The translations under genes were made by a program, and so were the position numbers. DNA of 64,000 bases from an uncultured Pelagibacteraceae bacterium (GTDB lineage: Bacteria > Pseudomonadota > Alphaproteobacteria > Pelagibacterales > Pelagibacteraceae): NCBI GenBank assembly GCA_902543245.1, contig CACBXQ010000001.1, positions 124,001 to 188,000 of the forward strand, written 5' to 3'. Position 1 is the stretch's first letter. Each line of letters starts with the position of its first letter. Below, piece after piece: positions 19,870-33,668 of the stretch. The notes beneath the pieces are model-generated. The model was not told the DNA's origin. It worked only from the letters and a program-made list of their open reading frames with translations, and did not search any database.

Positions 19870-21841
19870 TTTCCTCTGAATTTATTTTGTTTCTTTTATT
19901 TTCTCTTAGCTGATGTCTATCTATTATTAATTTAAATAAATCTTTTGCAATAGGTGCTGCAGCCGAACTTCCCGAGCCGCCGTGTTCTATTATAATACTT
20001 ACCGCATATCTTGGATCTTTGTAGGGTCCAAAAGCAATATAAAGAGCATGATCTCTATCTTTATATGGTATTTCACTAGTTTTTAAATCTAATTCTCTTG
20101 CTTCTTCAGTGATTCTTTTTACTTGAGCAGTACCTGTTTTCCCTGCAAATTGATAAAAATCATCTTCTATCCTTGAAGAATACGATGTTCCCATTATTTC
20201 ATTTGTAGCTCCATACATTGAGTCCAGTACAAACTCTATATTTTTTTTATCTTTAAATAATGGCGTAAAAAAATTTTCTTTATTTTGAAATATACCTTGT
20301 GTTCTTTCTAAAAGATTTTGAGTTTTGTCAAATTTGTTTTTAATTAAATTTTGTTTCATTTTAAATTTAATTTGATTTGCATTCATTTGATTTTTATCTG
20401 CAACAATCTTTGGTTTAATTTTATAACCACCATTTGCCAGCTGTGCTGTCATTAAACATAATTGTAATGGTGTTGTTTGAATATATCCTTGACCAATACC
20501 AGTAATTAAAGTCTCCCCTAAAACCCAATTTTTACCCATAACATCTTTTTTCCATTCTGTTGATGGAACTATGCCTTTTTTCTCCTCTAAAAAAGAATTT
20601 TCTAAGACTTTTTTTCCCAATCCAAAATCTTCAGCAGTTTTTTTTAATCTATCTACACCTAGCAATCTGGCAACTTCATAAAAATAAGTATCGCACGATT
20701 GTTTTACTGCATTTCTTAAATCCATCAAGCCATGCCCTTTATCTTTCCAGCAATGATAAGTTTGACCAAAAAGCTCAATTTTTCCGGTACATCTGACTTT
20801 AAAATCTTTGTTAATTACATTATTTTCTAATGCTGATAGAGCTACTATGGGTTTAATTGTCGAGCCTGGTGAATACAAACCAGACAAAGTTTTATTTAGT
20901 AAAGGCTTTAATGGATTTTGAGTAATTTTTTTCCATTCTTCATTGCCAATGCCATATATGAACATATTTGGATCAAATGTTGGTGAAGACTGAATTGCTA
21001 TAATCTCCCCTGTGAATATATCCATGACACTAATAGAGCCAGATTTATCTTTTAACGATTTAGTTAAAAACTTTTGAATTTCAGTATCAATAGTGATTCT
21101 TATATTTTCTCCTTTTTTGCCTTTTTCGTGGTCTAATTCTTTCACTCTTTTTCCAAATGCGTTTACCTCATACCTTTGTACTCCATTAGTACCAATGAGT
21201 TTTTTTTCATAAGTTTTTTCCAACCCTGTTTTTCCAACTTTTAATCCTGGAACATGATTATTTTTGATTATTTCATTTCTATTAATGTCTTCTACGCTTG
21301 CCTGAGAAACGTATCCTAAAACATGACTATAATTATCTTTAAAAGGATAATTTCTTGCTATTGATAAAACCGGTTTAGCACCATTTAATTCATGAAGATA
21401 TAAATTAATTTTTGAAAACTCATCCCAAGATAAATTATTTGAAATAATTAAGGTTTCCCATGGTTTTTGTGAATTTTTTTTCTTAATAATTTTACTGTAT
21501 TCATTATCGCTAAGATTTAAAATCTTTCGTAACCTAAACATTAGAACTTTAAAATTCGTTACTTCTTCTGGAACAACATGAAGTTGAAAAATTTCAACAT
21601 TTCCTGCAATTGTCTTTCCAAAATAATCTTTAAAATCACCTCTTACTGGAGGGAGTCTCCATTCTCTAAGTCGATTTTCATCAGAAAGATTTAAATATTT
21701 TTTATTATTGTTAATTTGTAGAGAAAATAATCTAGTAATTATTCCACCAAAAATTATTACTTTAGCAGCGGTTAAGATAAACATTCTTCTGCTTACAATA
21801 TTTCTTTTTTTTGTAGAACCACCATCACCACTATTAATCAT
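19862..21841 (-). CDS. mrdA: penicillin-binding protein 2
   Basis: LSGLYSPGSTIKPIVALSALE (SxxK), CDTYFYEVA, FAGKTGTAQVK (KTG). Confidence 0.93.
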   Translation of the reverse strand: MINSGDGGSTKKRNIVSRRMFILTAAKVIIFGGIITRLFSLQINNNKKYLNLSDENRLREWRLPPVRGDFKDYFGKTIAGNVEIFQLHVVPEEVTNFKVLMFRLRKILNLSDNEYSKIIKKKNSQKPWETLIISNNLSWDEFSKINLYLHELNGAKPVLSIARNYPFKDNYSHVLGYVSQASVEDINRNEIIKNNHVPGLKVGKTGLEKTYEKKLIGTNGVQRYEVNAFGKRVKELDHEKGKKGENIRITIDTEIQKFLTKSLKDKSGSISVMDIFTGEIIAIQSSPTFDPNMFIYGIGNEEWKKITQNPLKPLLNKTLSGLYSPGSTIKPIVALSALENNVINKDFKVRCTGKIELFGQTYHCWKDKGHGLMDLRNAVKQSCDTYFYEVARLLGVDRLKKTAEDFGLGKKVLENSFLEEKKGIVPSTEWKKDVMGKNWVLGETLITGIGQGYIQTTPLQLCLMTAQLANGGYKIKPKIVADKNQMNANQIKFKMKQNLIKNKFDKTQNLLERTQGIFQNKENFFTPLFKDKKNIEFVLDSMYGATNEIMGTSYSSRIEDDFYQFAGKTGTAQVKRITEEARELDLKTSEIPYKDRDHALYIAFGPYKDPRYAVSIIIEHGGSGSSAAAPIAKDLFKLIIDRHQLRENKRNKINSEENV

Positions 21842-22346
21842 TTTTTAATCCTATAAAATTTTTCAAAAAATAGTCAAAAATTGCACTAAAAATTATATAA
21901 AGTAAAAAAGTAAATGAGGTATTTAAAAAAAGTTTACTCATTTTTAATTCAACATCAAAAAATAAATATAATATAATGAAACTTAAAGAATTTGTAACAA
22001 AGATTGCCAATAAAAAGAAAAACCAATCTTTAATAAGACTTGGACTTATAGTAATAGTTCTTAAATAAGCTGCAAATCCACACAAAACCAAATAACAAAA
22101 GCTGGTGATACCTAGTGGTAATCCAACTAAAGTATCATTTACTATTCCCGCAAAAAATATAAAACCATATCCTAAAAGGTCATTTCTTTTTAAACACCAA
22201 TAAAAAATTAGTATTTGTGCAAAATTAAAGTTAAAATAGTCCTTATTATCTTCATCAAGTTGTAGCAAAACTGAAATATATAATAGAATTACAGGTACTA
22301 ATTTGAAAAAAAATAATGACACATTATTTTTACTAATATTTGCCAT
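21834..22346 (-). CDS. mreD: rod shape-determining protein MreD
   Basis: Small TM protein in conserved mreB-mreC-mreD-mrdA-rodA order. Confidence 0.8.
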   Translation of the reverse strand: MANISKNNVSLFFFKLVPVILLYISVLLQLDEDNKDYFNFNFAQILIFYWCLKRNDLLGYGFIFFAGIVNDTLVGLPLGITSFCYLVLCGFAAYLRTITISPSLIKDWFFFLLAIFVTNSLSFIILYLFFDVELKMSKLFLNTSFTFLLYIIFSAIFDYFLKNFIGLKND

Positions 22347-22347
22347 T

Positions 22348-23190
22348 TTAATTTTTTTCCTCAGAAAAACGCAAAACTTTTACAAAACTTATTTGATTAA
22401 AATCTTTAAAAAATTTAACATTTATTTTTCTATTATTTATCTTAATCTTTCCAATGGGAATGCCTGCTTTTAATATACCCCCTAATCCAGAGCTATATAC
22501 AATGCTTTCATTTGAAATTAATAATTTTTCTTTTTGATACTTAATTTCACCAAGATTATCTTCCCCACCACTTAAGATAGCTCTAACTCCTTCCGGCTCA
22601 ATTAAAACAGGTATTTTACTATTCAAATCAGATAATAACAAAACTCTGGAAGTGGTGTAGTTAACTTCCTCCACTTTTCCAATTAAATGATATTCGCTCA
22701 ATACTGCCATGCCTTTTATAATATTATTTTTTGATCCTTTATTTATTACAACTGATTTCAAAAATGGACTTTGTTTATCAACTAATACCTTCGCTATTAT
22801 TTCATCTGATGAATAATAAATATCTTCAATAACTTTTTTTAATCTTTTATTTTCAGATATTAAAAACTCTGATTCATATTTTTTTTTTCTTAAATTCTGT
22901 AAATCCTTATTTAAAATTTCATAATTTTTATATAAATTAAAATGATTCTTAATCTCAAAATACTTATCATCTAAAAAATTGAATGGAGCATAAACAACGA
23001 AAGAAGCTCTATAAACAGTCTCATTAATTCCGATTTTGATATAATTTATAAATTTAAAATTATATTTACTAAAAATTAAAAAAATTAAAGATATTGTTAT
23101 TAAAGCAAATAATGAGAATCTTTGTTTATTACCTTTTTTTAAAAAGGCAGATCGAATAGCAATTATAAAATCATCTCTACTCGGTTCCAT
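22348..23190 (-). CDS. mreC: rod shape-determining protein MreC
   Basis: Single N-terminal TM, coiled coil, VVINKGSKNNIIKGMAVLSEYHLIGKVEEV; position next to mreB. Confidence 0.9.
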   Translation of the reverse strand: MEPSRDDFIIAIRSAFLKKGNKQRFSLFALITISLIFLIFSKYNFKFINYIKIGINETVYRASFVVYAPFNFLDDKYFEIKNHFNLYKNYEILNKDLQNLRKKKYESEFLISENKRLKKVIEDIYYSSDEIIAKVLVDKQSPFLKSVVINKGSKNNIIKGMAVLSEYHLIGKVEEVNYTTSRVLLLSDLNSKIPVLIEPEGVRAILSGGEDNLGEIKYQKEKLLISNESIVYSSGLGGILKAGIPIGKIKINNRKINVKFFKDFNQISFVKVLRFSEEKN

Positions 23191-23199
23191 TTTAAATTA

Positions 23200-24234
<1,035 letters not shown>

Positions 24235-25809
24235 CTATATTCCTTTCATTTTTTGATTTTCATACCCCTCATTAGGAGCAGTTTTATTTCTTTTTATTAA
24301 CATTTTATTTAAAGCACTTAAATAAGCGTTAGCAGATGCTACAAGTGTATCTGTATCAGCTGCTTGTCCAACAGTTGTTTTACCATTTTCCTCTAATCTT
24401 ACACTTACAGTTGCCTGGGCATCTGTTCCCTCAGTTACTGCGTGTACTTGATATAATTGTAAATGCATTTCGTGTGCGTATAATTTCTTAATACATTTAA
24501 ATATTGCATCAACTGGACCATCTCCAGTTTCACTAGAGCTTTTAATTTCACCAAAAATTTCTAGTGTCATTTCTGCTTTTTGTGGCTCTCCTGTTCCAGC
24601 AAAAACTTTTAAAGATTTTAGTGTTAAAGCATTAACTTTATTATCTATAATTAAACTATCATCTACTAAAGCTATGATATCTTCATCATATACATGTTTT
24701 TTTTTATCTGCCAGAATTTTAAATTTTCCAAATGCATTTTGAATTACATCATCAGTTACGTCTACATAACCTAAGCTATTTAATTTATCTTTAAATGCGT
24801 GCCTACCTGAATGTTTTCCCATTACAAGAGAAGTCTGCTTTACACCTACACTCTCGGGCGTCATTATTTCATATGTTTCTCTATTCTTTAACATTCCATC
24901 TTGATGAATGCCTGCCTCATGAGCAAATGCGTTTTTTCCAACAATAGCTTTATTATACTGAACTGGAAAACCTGTCGCGTTTGAAACAACTTTTGAGGCT
25001 TTGCTCAATAATTTCGTATTTATGCCAGTCGAATATGGCATTAAATCGTTTCGAGTTCTAATAGCCATTACGACTTCTTCAAGAGCTGCGTTTCCAGCTC
25101 TTTCTCCAATACCATTAATAGTACATTCAATTTGTCGTGCCCCTGCTTGTACTCCTGCAAGTGAATTTGCAACAGCAAGTCCTAAATCATTATGACAATG
25201 TGTTGATAAAATTGCTTTATCTATATTTGGAACTTTATTCAATAATGTTTGAATAATTTTCGTAAATTCTGATGGTACGGTATATCCAACAGTATCAGGT
25301 ATATTTATAGTTTTTGCACCACTTTTAATTGCTAATTCAACAGTCTTACACATAAAATCCATATCTGTTCTTGTGCCATCCTCACAAGACCATTCCACAT
25401 CATCTGTGTAGTTTCTTGCATAAGTTACGTGTTCCTTAATTGAATCATAAACCTGATCAGCAGACATATTTAATTTATGCTTCATGTGAAGAGGGCTAGT
25501 TGATATAAAGGTATGTATTCTAAATCTAGGAGCGTGTTTCAATGCCTCATAACATCTATCGATATCTTTTTTAGAATGTCTTGATAAACCAGCTGGTATT
25601 GATTTTTTTAGAATTTTACTAACTTCAGTTGTTGCTTCAAAATCACCTGGTGATGCAATTGGAAATCCTGCTTCTATTATGTCTACTCCAAGATCATCAA
25701 AAACTCTTGCTATCTGTAATTTTTCCTCAAGACTCATTGAGGCCCCAGGAGATTGTTCGCCATCTCTCATTGTTGTGTCAAATATGTATACTCTGTTTTT
25801 GTCAGTCAT
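24235..25809 (-). CDS. leuA: 2-isopropylmalate synthase
   Basis: IFDTTMRDGEQSPGASM; STHCHNDLGLAVANSLAGVQAGARQIECTINGIGERAGNAALEE. Confidence 0.97.
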   Translation of the reverse strand: MTDKNRVYIFDTTMRDGEQSPGASMSLEEKLQIARVFDDLGVDIIEAGFPIASPGDFEATTEVSKILKKSIPAGLSRHSKKDIDRCYEALKHAPRFRIHTFISTSPLHMKHKLNMSADQVYDSIKEHVTYARNYTDDVEWSCEDGTRTDMDFMCKTVELAIKSGAKTINIPDTVGYTVPSEFTKIIQTLLNKVPNIDKAILSTHCHNDLGLAVANSLAGVQAGARQIECTINGIGERAGNAALEEVVMAIRTRNDLMPYSTGINTKLLSKASKVVSNATGFPVQYNKAIVGKNAFAHEAGIHQDGMLKNRETYEIMTPESVGVKQTSLVMGKHSGRHAFKDKLNSLGYVDVTDDVIQNAFGKFKILADKKKHVYDEDIIALVDDSLIIDNKVNALTLKSLKVFAGTGEPQKAEMTLEIFGEIKSSSETGDGPVDAIFKCIKKLYAHEMHLQLYQVHAVTEGTDAQATVSVRLEENGKTTVGQAADTDTLVASANAYLSALNKMLIKRNKTAPNEGYENQKMKGI

Positions 25810-25896
25810 CTTAAAATCTATGATTTTCTATCATACATCCTCTCGTTCAGATTGCAAAATAATTTGCCTATTTAACCTAAAATTGACAGATAAAAT

Positions 25897-27471
<1,575 letters not shown>

Positions 27472-27472
<1 letters not shown>

Positions 27473-29241
27473 TATACTAGCTTTTTTCCTTCGCCTGAAA
27501 TTTTCTTACTTTTTTGATCCTGTGGGCCCAGAAGCATTTGATTATGAGGCTTACCAGAAGGTATCATTGGAAAACAGTTTTCGTTTTGATCAACAACACA
27601 ATCAAAAATAACTGGTTTATCAACATTAATCATTTCTAAAATTTTTTCATCTAATTCGTCAGGAGTTTTAGCCCTAATACCTACACACCCATATGCTTCT
27701 GCTAATTTAACAAAATCTGGGAGTGCAGCAGAATAACTTTCTGAATAATTCTTTTCATGCAAAAGTTCCTGCCATTGTCTTACCATTCCCATATACTCAT
27801 TATTTAGTATAAATATTTTAATTGGAAGATTGTATTGAACTGCAGTAGACATTTCTTGCATGGTCATTAAAACTGATGCTTCACCTGCAATATCTATAAC
27901 TAATTTTTTTGGATGTGCTATTTGCACTCCTACAGCTGCTGGCACCCCGTATCCCATCGTTCCTAAACCACCAGATGTCATCCATCTATTAGGTTTATTA
28001 AATTTATAATGTTGAGCAGCCCACATTTGATGTTGTCCTACCTCTGTTGTAACGTAAGTATCAAATTTTTTTGTAAGTTCGTATAACCTTTGCACTGCAT
28101 GTTGTGGCATTATTTTTTTTTCACTATTTATAAAATTAAGAGATTTTTTAGCTCTCCACTTATCTATCTGAGACCACCATTTTGCAATATTTTGTTTATT
28201 TGATTTTAAAAATGATGGTTTGTTTTTTTTTGTAGTTTTTATTATTGATTGCATAACTTCTCCAACATCACCAATAATTGGTAAGTCAACTTTAATATTT
28301 TTATTTATAGAGGATGGGTCTATATCAATGTGAACTTTTTTTGACTTAGGAGAAAACTCGTCAATTTTTCCAGTTATTCTATCATCAAATCTTGCTCCAA
28401 TGTTAATCATCAAATCACAGTCGTGCATTGCATTGTTAGCTTCATATGTTCCATGCATTCCTAACATTCCTAAAAATTGATTATCATCTCCAGGAAAACA
28501 TCCAAGTCCTTGTAAAGTAGATGTAATTGGAAATCCCGTCATTGATACAAGTTCTCTCAGCAAATTACTAGCTTCAGGTCCTGAGTTTACTACTCCTCCT
28601 CCAGTATAAAAAACAGGTTTTTTTGATTTACTCATCAAATCAATCAGCTTATTTATTTCATTAATTGAAAAAGATTTATGATTTTTTCCATTTTGTTTTG
28701 AAACTTTATTACTAAAGTTTTTGTAAACTGTTTTTGCAAATTGAATATCTTTTGGTATGTCAACTAATACTGGTCCTGGTCTCCCAGATATCGCAACAGT
28801 AAAAGCATCATGCATAATTTTCGGTAAATCTTCAATTTTTTTAACTAACCAATTATGTTTAGTACAAGGTCTAGTAATTCCTGTGGTATCACATTCCTGA
28901 AATGCATCTGTACCTATTAAATGAGTTGGCACCTGTCCTGATATACAAACAATTGGTACAGAGTCCATATATGCATCGGTTAAAGCAGTTACTACGTTTG
29001 TTGCGCCTGGACCAGATGTAACCAAAACTACTCCAGGTTTTCCTGTTGATCTAGCGTAGCCTTCAGCAGCATGCCCCGCTCCTTGTTCATGTCTAACTAA
29101 AATATGTTTAATAGATGGATGATTTTTTAATTCATCATATATTGGTAGAACTGCTCCACCAGGATAACCAAAAAGATGGCTTACTTTTTGATCTTCTAAA
29201 CATTTAAAAACAATTTCAGCTCCTGAATATAATTTTGGCAT
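27472..29241 (-). CDS. ilvB: acetolactate synthase large subunit
   Basis: FGYPGGAVLPIYDEL, VRHEQGAGHAAEGYARSTGKPGVVLVTSGPGATN, ThDP-binding GEASVLMTMQEMSTAVQYNLPIKIFILNN. Confidence 0.97.
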
Positions 29242-29290
29242 TATGCAATCTAACGGACTTTACATTAATTGGTCAAGTTTAAGTGATGAT

Positions 29291-30193
29291 TTATATAATT
29301 TTTTTTGTGAAAGCAGTCAATTTATTTGGGTCAATTGGTGTCCATGATTTCATTTTACCCCTAAACCATGTAGTTTGCCTTTTAGCATACTGTCTAGTTC
29401 TTATATTGATGTGATCACATAAATTGTTTTTATCTATTTTCCCCTCAAGAAACATTTCAATTTCTTTAAATCCAATGATTTTATAATAATGCTCTTTTTT
29501 TACATTTCTTTCTTTTAGTAGTTTTTTGACCTCAGATACTGCTCCAGATTTAATCATTTTTTTTGTTCTTGCATTAATTCGCTTAAGTAGTTCCTCTCTT
29601 GAATAATTTAAATATAATTTTATGAATCTATTATTTTTAAAAATAGTTTTAGTCTTTTTTTGCCATTCATAAATAGACTTGTTTGAATATTTTTTTACTT
29701 CATATGCTCGAATAGATCTTTGAACATCGTTTGAATTAATTTTATTTTTTGATAGAGGGTCGATTTTAACAAGTCTTTTATAAAAATTTTTTTGACCAAT
29801 TTTTTTATTTAAATTCCTAATTTTATTTCTAAATTTAATTGGAATTGTTGGAAGCTTTACAAATCCCTCTACTAATGAATAAAAGTACAACCCTGTTCCA
29901 CCAACTATTATGGGAATCTTCTTTTTGCGATTAATTTCTTTAATTTTTTTAATTGCAAATTTAAGCCAATCACCTGTAGAAAAGCTTTTATTTATATCAA
30001 TGAAACCATAGAGATTATGTTTTACTTTTTTTAAATCTTCTTTTCCGGGTCTAGCTGTTAATATTTTTAGCTTCTTATATACTTGCATACTATCTGCATT
30101 TATAATTTCACCATTTATTTTTTTTGCTATTTTTAGTGCAAAGTTTGACTTTCCTGAGGCTGTAGGTCCGTAAATTAAAATAATTTTGGACAA
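29291..30193 (-). CDS. miaA: tRNA dimethylallyltransferase
   Basis: IYGPTASGKSNFALKIAKKINGEIINADSMQVYK; GGTGLYFYSL; RTRQYAKRQTTWFRG. Confidence 0.95.
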   Translation of the reverse strand: MSKIILIYGPTASGKSNFALKIAKKINGEIINADSMQVYKKLKILTARPGKEDLKKVKHNLYGFIDINKSFSTGDWLKFAIKKIKEINRKKKIPIIVGGTGLYFYSLVEGFVKLPTIPIKFRNKIRNLNKKIGQKNFYKRLVKIDPLSKNKINSNDVQRSIRAYEVKKYSNKSIYEWQKKTKTIFKNNRFIKLYLNYSREELLKRINARTKKMIKSGAVSEVKKLLKERNVKKEHYYKIIGFKEIEMFLEGKIDKNNLCDHINIRTRQYAKRQTTWFRGKMKSWTPIDPNKLTAFTKKII

Positions 30194-30200
30194 GAAATCT

Positions 30201-31598
30201 CTATTCTATTTTTATTCCAATAGATCTTTTTTGATTTTGATTATTATATATAGTTATAAAAATCGTTTTATCTCCAGATCTAATTACAGAGTTAATATAA
30301 TTATTCAATTGTCCAACTGTTCTAATTGGTTTTCCATCAGTTTCTATAATTATATTACCAACATTTAAATAATCAATTGGGCTTTCAGGTTTTATATCAG
30401 TTATAACCAAGCCTTTAGTATTACTAGGTAAATTTCTTTCTCTTAGATCATTTTTATTAACAAGCCTTACAGAAATTTTTAACTTTTCAATTTCCGAAAT
30501 TTTGTTTTCTGTTGGTCTTTCCACTTTGAAATCATCGGATGTTTCAAGTCTACCAAGTTTAATTTTTTTGATTATTTCTTTCCCGTTTCTCCAAACTATA
30601 ACTTCAACTACTTTTCCAACTTCTGTTTGAGCAACTATTTTAGGGAGTTCTTTCATTTCATTAATTGGTGTACCATTAAAATTAATTATAATATCTCCAT
30701 TTTTAATTCCTGCCTTATCTGATGGACTGTTGTCTGCAACACTTGCAACAAATGCTCCTTTTGGTTCCTTAAGTTTGGCAGCATCTGCAATTTCTTTACT
30801 TACAACTTGAATTCTGACACCCAACCACCCTCTTTTTGTTTCTCCAAACTTAATAAGTTGATCTATTACTTTTTCAGCTGAATTAGATGGGATTGCAAAA
30901 CCAATACCAATTGAACCTGATTGACCTAAAATAGCAGTATTAATTCCGATTACCTCTCCATCCATATTAAATAAAGGTCCACCAGAATTACCCTGATTTA
31001 TAGAGGCATCAGTTTGTATAAAATCTTCATATCTAGATAAGCCTATATCTCTATTTCTTGCTGAAATTATTCCAGCTGTAACTGTTCCACCTAATCCAAA
31101 AGGGTTTCCAATTGCAATAACCCAATCACCAATTCTAGATTTATCTGAGTCACCAAAATCTACAGGTATAAACTTTTCTTCAGAAATAATTTTGAGCACT
31201 GCTATATCTGATAAAGGATCAGCTCCTAAAACTTCTGCCTTAAAATCTTTATCACCACCAACTCTAACTAGGATGTCATCTGCACCCTTTATAACATGAT
31301 TATTTGTTATAACTGTACCATTTGAATTTATGATAAACCCTGAACCTAAAGCCATTGCTTGTCTCTTTTCTGGTGTTCCAAAGTCCTTAAACATATCCTC
31401 AAATGGTGAGCCTGGAGGAAACTCAAATGGAAATTGATTTTGTCTAGTGACAACAGTCTGTGTAGTTGAAATATTTACTACAGAGGGCATTAATTTTTCT
31501 GCAAGATCAGCAAAAGAAGAAGGAGTATCTGCTTTTGTTTGAAAATTGAATGCTGAAAGAGTAATTAATAATAAAAATACTTTTAAATTCTTAAACAT
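30201..31598 (-). CDS. DegP/HtrA-family periplasmic serine protease
   Basis: GSGFIINSNGTVITNNHVI, GNSGGPLFNMDGEVIGINTAI, PDZ domains. Confidence 0.93.
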   Translation of the reverse strand: MFKNLKVFLLLITLSAFNFQTKADTPSSFADLAEKLMPSVVNISTTQTVVTRQNQFPFEFPPGSPFEDMFKDFGTPEKRQAMALGSGFIINSNGTVITNNHVIKGADDILVRVGGDKDFKAEVLGADPLSDIAVLKIISEEKFIPVDFGDSDKSRIGDWVIAIGNPFGLGGTVTAGIISARNRDIGLSRYEDFIQTDASINQGNSGGPLFNMDGEVIGINTAILGQSGSIGIGFAIPSNSAEKVIDQLIKFGETKRGWLGVRIQVVSKEIADAAKLKEPKGAFVASVADNSPSDKAGIKNGDIIINFNGTPINEMKELPKIVAQTEVGKVVEVIVWRNGKEIIKKIKLGRLETSDDFKVERPTENKISEIEKLKISVRLVNKNDLRERNLPSNTKGLVITDIKPESPIDYLNVGNIIIETDGKPIRTVGQLNNYINSVIRSGDKTIFITIYNNQNQKRSIGIKIE

Positions 31599-31616
31599 AG
31601 TCAGTTTAACTCTAAA

Positions 31617-32480
31617 TTATTGAGTCTTAGCTTCTATATTACCAAAAAATTTAAAAAATTCACTATCTGGAGATAATATCAAAGAAGTGTCACCTCCGAT
31701 TAAAGCTTTTTCGTAAGCTTGCATTGCTCTGTAAAATGCAAAAAATTCAGGATCTCTTCCAAAAGCGTCGGCAAAGATTTTGTTTCTTAAGCCGTCACCT
31801 TCACCTTTCATTATTTCTGATTGTTTCTCAGCATCTGCCAGAATAACTGTTACTTCTTTATCAGCAGTTGATGTAATGGTTATTGCCATTTCTGCTCCTT
31901 TTGCTCTAAATTCTTTAGCTTCTCTCTCTCTTTCGGTTTGCATTCTTCTAAAGATTGCATCACTATTAGCTTGTGGTAAATCTGCTCTCTTTATTCTCAC
32001 ATCAACAATTTTTATTCCAAAATTTTCAGCCTCATTATTTACACCATCTTGGATCAGTGACATTTGTTTTGTTCTGTCTTCAGATAACAATGTCTGTAAC
32101 CTTTGTTGTCCTAAAACATTTCTTATTCTAGAGTTAATGATCGTTGATAAACGGGATCTTGCAACCCTTTCATTTCCAACAGATATATAAAATTTTAGCG
32201 GATCAACAATTTTAAATCTTGCAAAAGCATCTACAATCAATCTTTTTTGATCTGAAGCTATAACTTCTTCTGGTGGTGTATCCAAATTTAATATTCTTTT
32301 ATCTAAAAAAACAACATTTTGTATAAAAGGAATTTTAAAGTTTAGACCTGGTTCAAGTATAATTCGTTTTGGGTCACCAAATTGTAGAACAATAGCTTGG
32401 TTTACTTCTTTAACTATAAACACTGAAAAAAAGACTAAAGCTCCGATAATTGCTGCTATTGGTAAAATAATTTTTTTCAT
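31617..32480 (-). CDS. hflC: protease modulator HflC
   Basis: VNQAIVLQFGDPKRII; FRAKGAEMAITITSTADKEVTVILADAEKQSEIMKGEGD. Confidence 0.92.
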   Translation of the reverse strand: MKKIILPIAAIIGALVFFSVFIVKEVNQAIVLQFGDPKRIILEPGLNFKIPFIQNVVFLDKRILNLDTPPEEVIASDQKRLIVDAFARFKIVDPLKFYISVGNERVARSRLSTIINSRIRNVLGQQRLQTLLSEDRTKQMSLIQDGVNNEAENFGIKIVDVRIKRADLPQANSDAIFRRMQTEREREAKEFRAKGAEMAITITSTADKEVTVILADAEKQSEIMKGEGDGLRNKIFADAFGRDPEFFAFYRAMQAYEKALIGGDTSLILSPDSEFFKFFGNIEAKTQ

Positions 32481-33586
32481 TAATTGCTACTTTTTTTTGT
32501 TAATTCTGGTAAAGGCAGATAAGGTACTACGCCAGAACCTGAGTTTTTATCTATAATAACTTTGTCTATATCAGCTAAAACTTTTTCCATAGTTTCTAAA
32601 TACATTCTTTCTTGAGTAACTTCTTTAGCATTAGCATATTCATTATAAATCGATACAAACCTGCTTGCTTCACCTTCAGCTTTTGCAACAACCTCTTTTT
32701 TATAAGCTTCTGCTGCCTGTAAAATTTTTTGTGCTTCACCCCTTGCTCTAGGTATAACGTCATTTCTGTATGCTTCAGCTTCATTTTTAGATCTTTCCAT
32801 GTCAGCTCTAGCGGCCTGTACATCTCTAAACGCATCAATAACTTGATCTGGTGGGTCTGCTTTTTGGGTTTGTACTTGAGTTATTTGAATTCCACTTTCA
32901 TACTCATCCAATATCTCTTGAATAATATCTTGAGTATCTGTCTCAATTACAGACCTTCCCTCAGTTAAAATTGGTTGGATATCACTTCTTGCAATTACTT
33001 CTCTCATAGCAGTTTCAGCAGCTGCTTTAACTGTACCCTCTGGGTCTTGAATTTTAAATAAAAATTTTCCAGCATCTTTAATTACCCAAAAAACAGAAAA
33101 ATCAATGTTCACTATATTTTCGTCACCAGTTAACATTAAACTTTCTTCAGGCACATCCGCTACTCCTCCTGATGAAAATCCTGAGTCTCTTTCAGATCTA
33201 AAACCAATATCCATTCTATTAACTTTTGTAACTTTTGGAGTTTTGACGCTTTCTATTGGAGTAGGAAAATGATAATTTAAACCTGGTTGAGTTGTTTTTA
33301 TGAATTTACCAAATCTCATTACTACTCCTTGCTCATCTGGTAAAACTCTATATAGCCCGCTCGCTACCCAAATTAAAACCAAAATAAGAATACCTAATAT
33401 AATCGGTTTTTTGCTACCTGTAGAACCAGATCCACCTGGAAAAAATCGATTAATAGTTGATTGTATTTTTCTTATAACCTCATCAATATCTGGTGGCTTT
33501 GGACCTCTTCTTCCTGATCCATTTCCATTTCCACCTGGTGGAGTGCCCCACGGGCTTCCTCCTCTTCCTCTAAAATCATCAACCAT
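32480..33586 (-). CDS. hflK: FtsH protease activity modulator HflK
   Basis: Gly-rich N-terminus; GLYRVLPDEQGVVMRFGKFIKTTQPGLNYHFP; IPRARGEAQKILQAAEAYKKEVVAKAEGEASRF. Confidence 0.93.
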   Translation of the reverse strand: MVDDFRGRGGSPWGTPPGGNGNGSGRRGPKPPDIDEVIRKIQSTINRFFPGGSGSTGSKKPIILGILILVLIWVASGLYRVLPDEQGVVMRFGKFIKTTQPGLNYHFPTPIESVKTPKVTKVNRMDIGFRSERDSGFSSGGVADVPEESLMLTGDENIVNIDFSVFWVIKDAGKFLFKIQDPEGTVKAAAETAMREVIARSDIQPILTEGRSVIETDTQDIIQEILDEYESGIQITQVQTQKADPPDQVIDAFRDVQAARADMERSKNEAEAYRNDVIPRARGEAQKILQAAEAYKKEVVAKAEGEASRFVSIYNEYANAKEVTQERMYLETMEKVLADIDKVIIDKNSGSGVVPYLPLPELTKKSSN

Positions 33587-33668
33587 GACAATCTATATAG
33601 TGTCTTTCTATTGAAAAACAAGTTAAGTTAGGCATTTAAAGCCCAATAATAATGGACTTAATGAAGCA

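Noticed and set aside
31780-33614. ORFs antisense or out of frame to hflC/hflK (31780, 32596, 32729, 33300)
   Set aside because: Overlap convincing HflC/HflK coding sequence; no independent homology.
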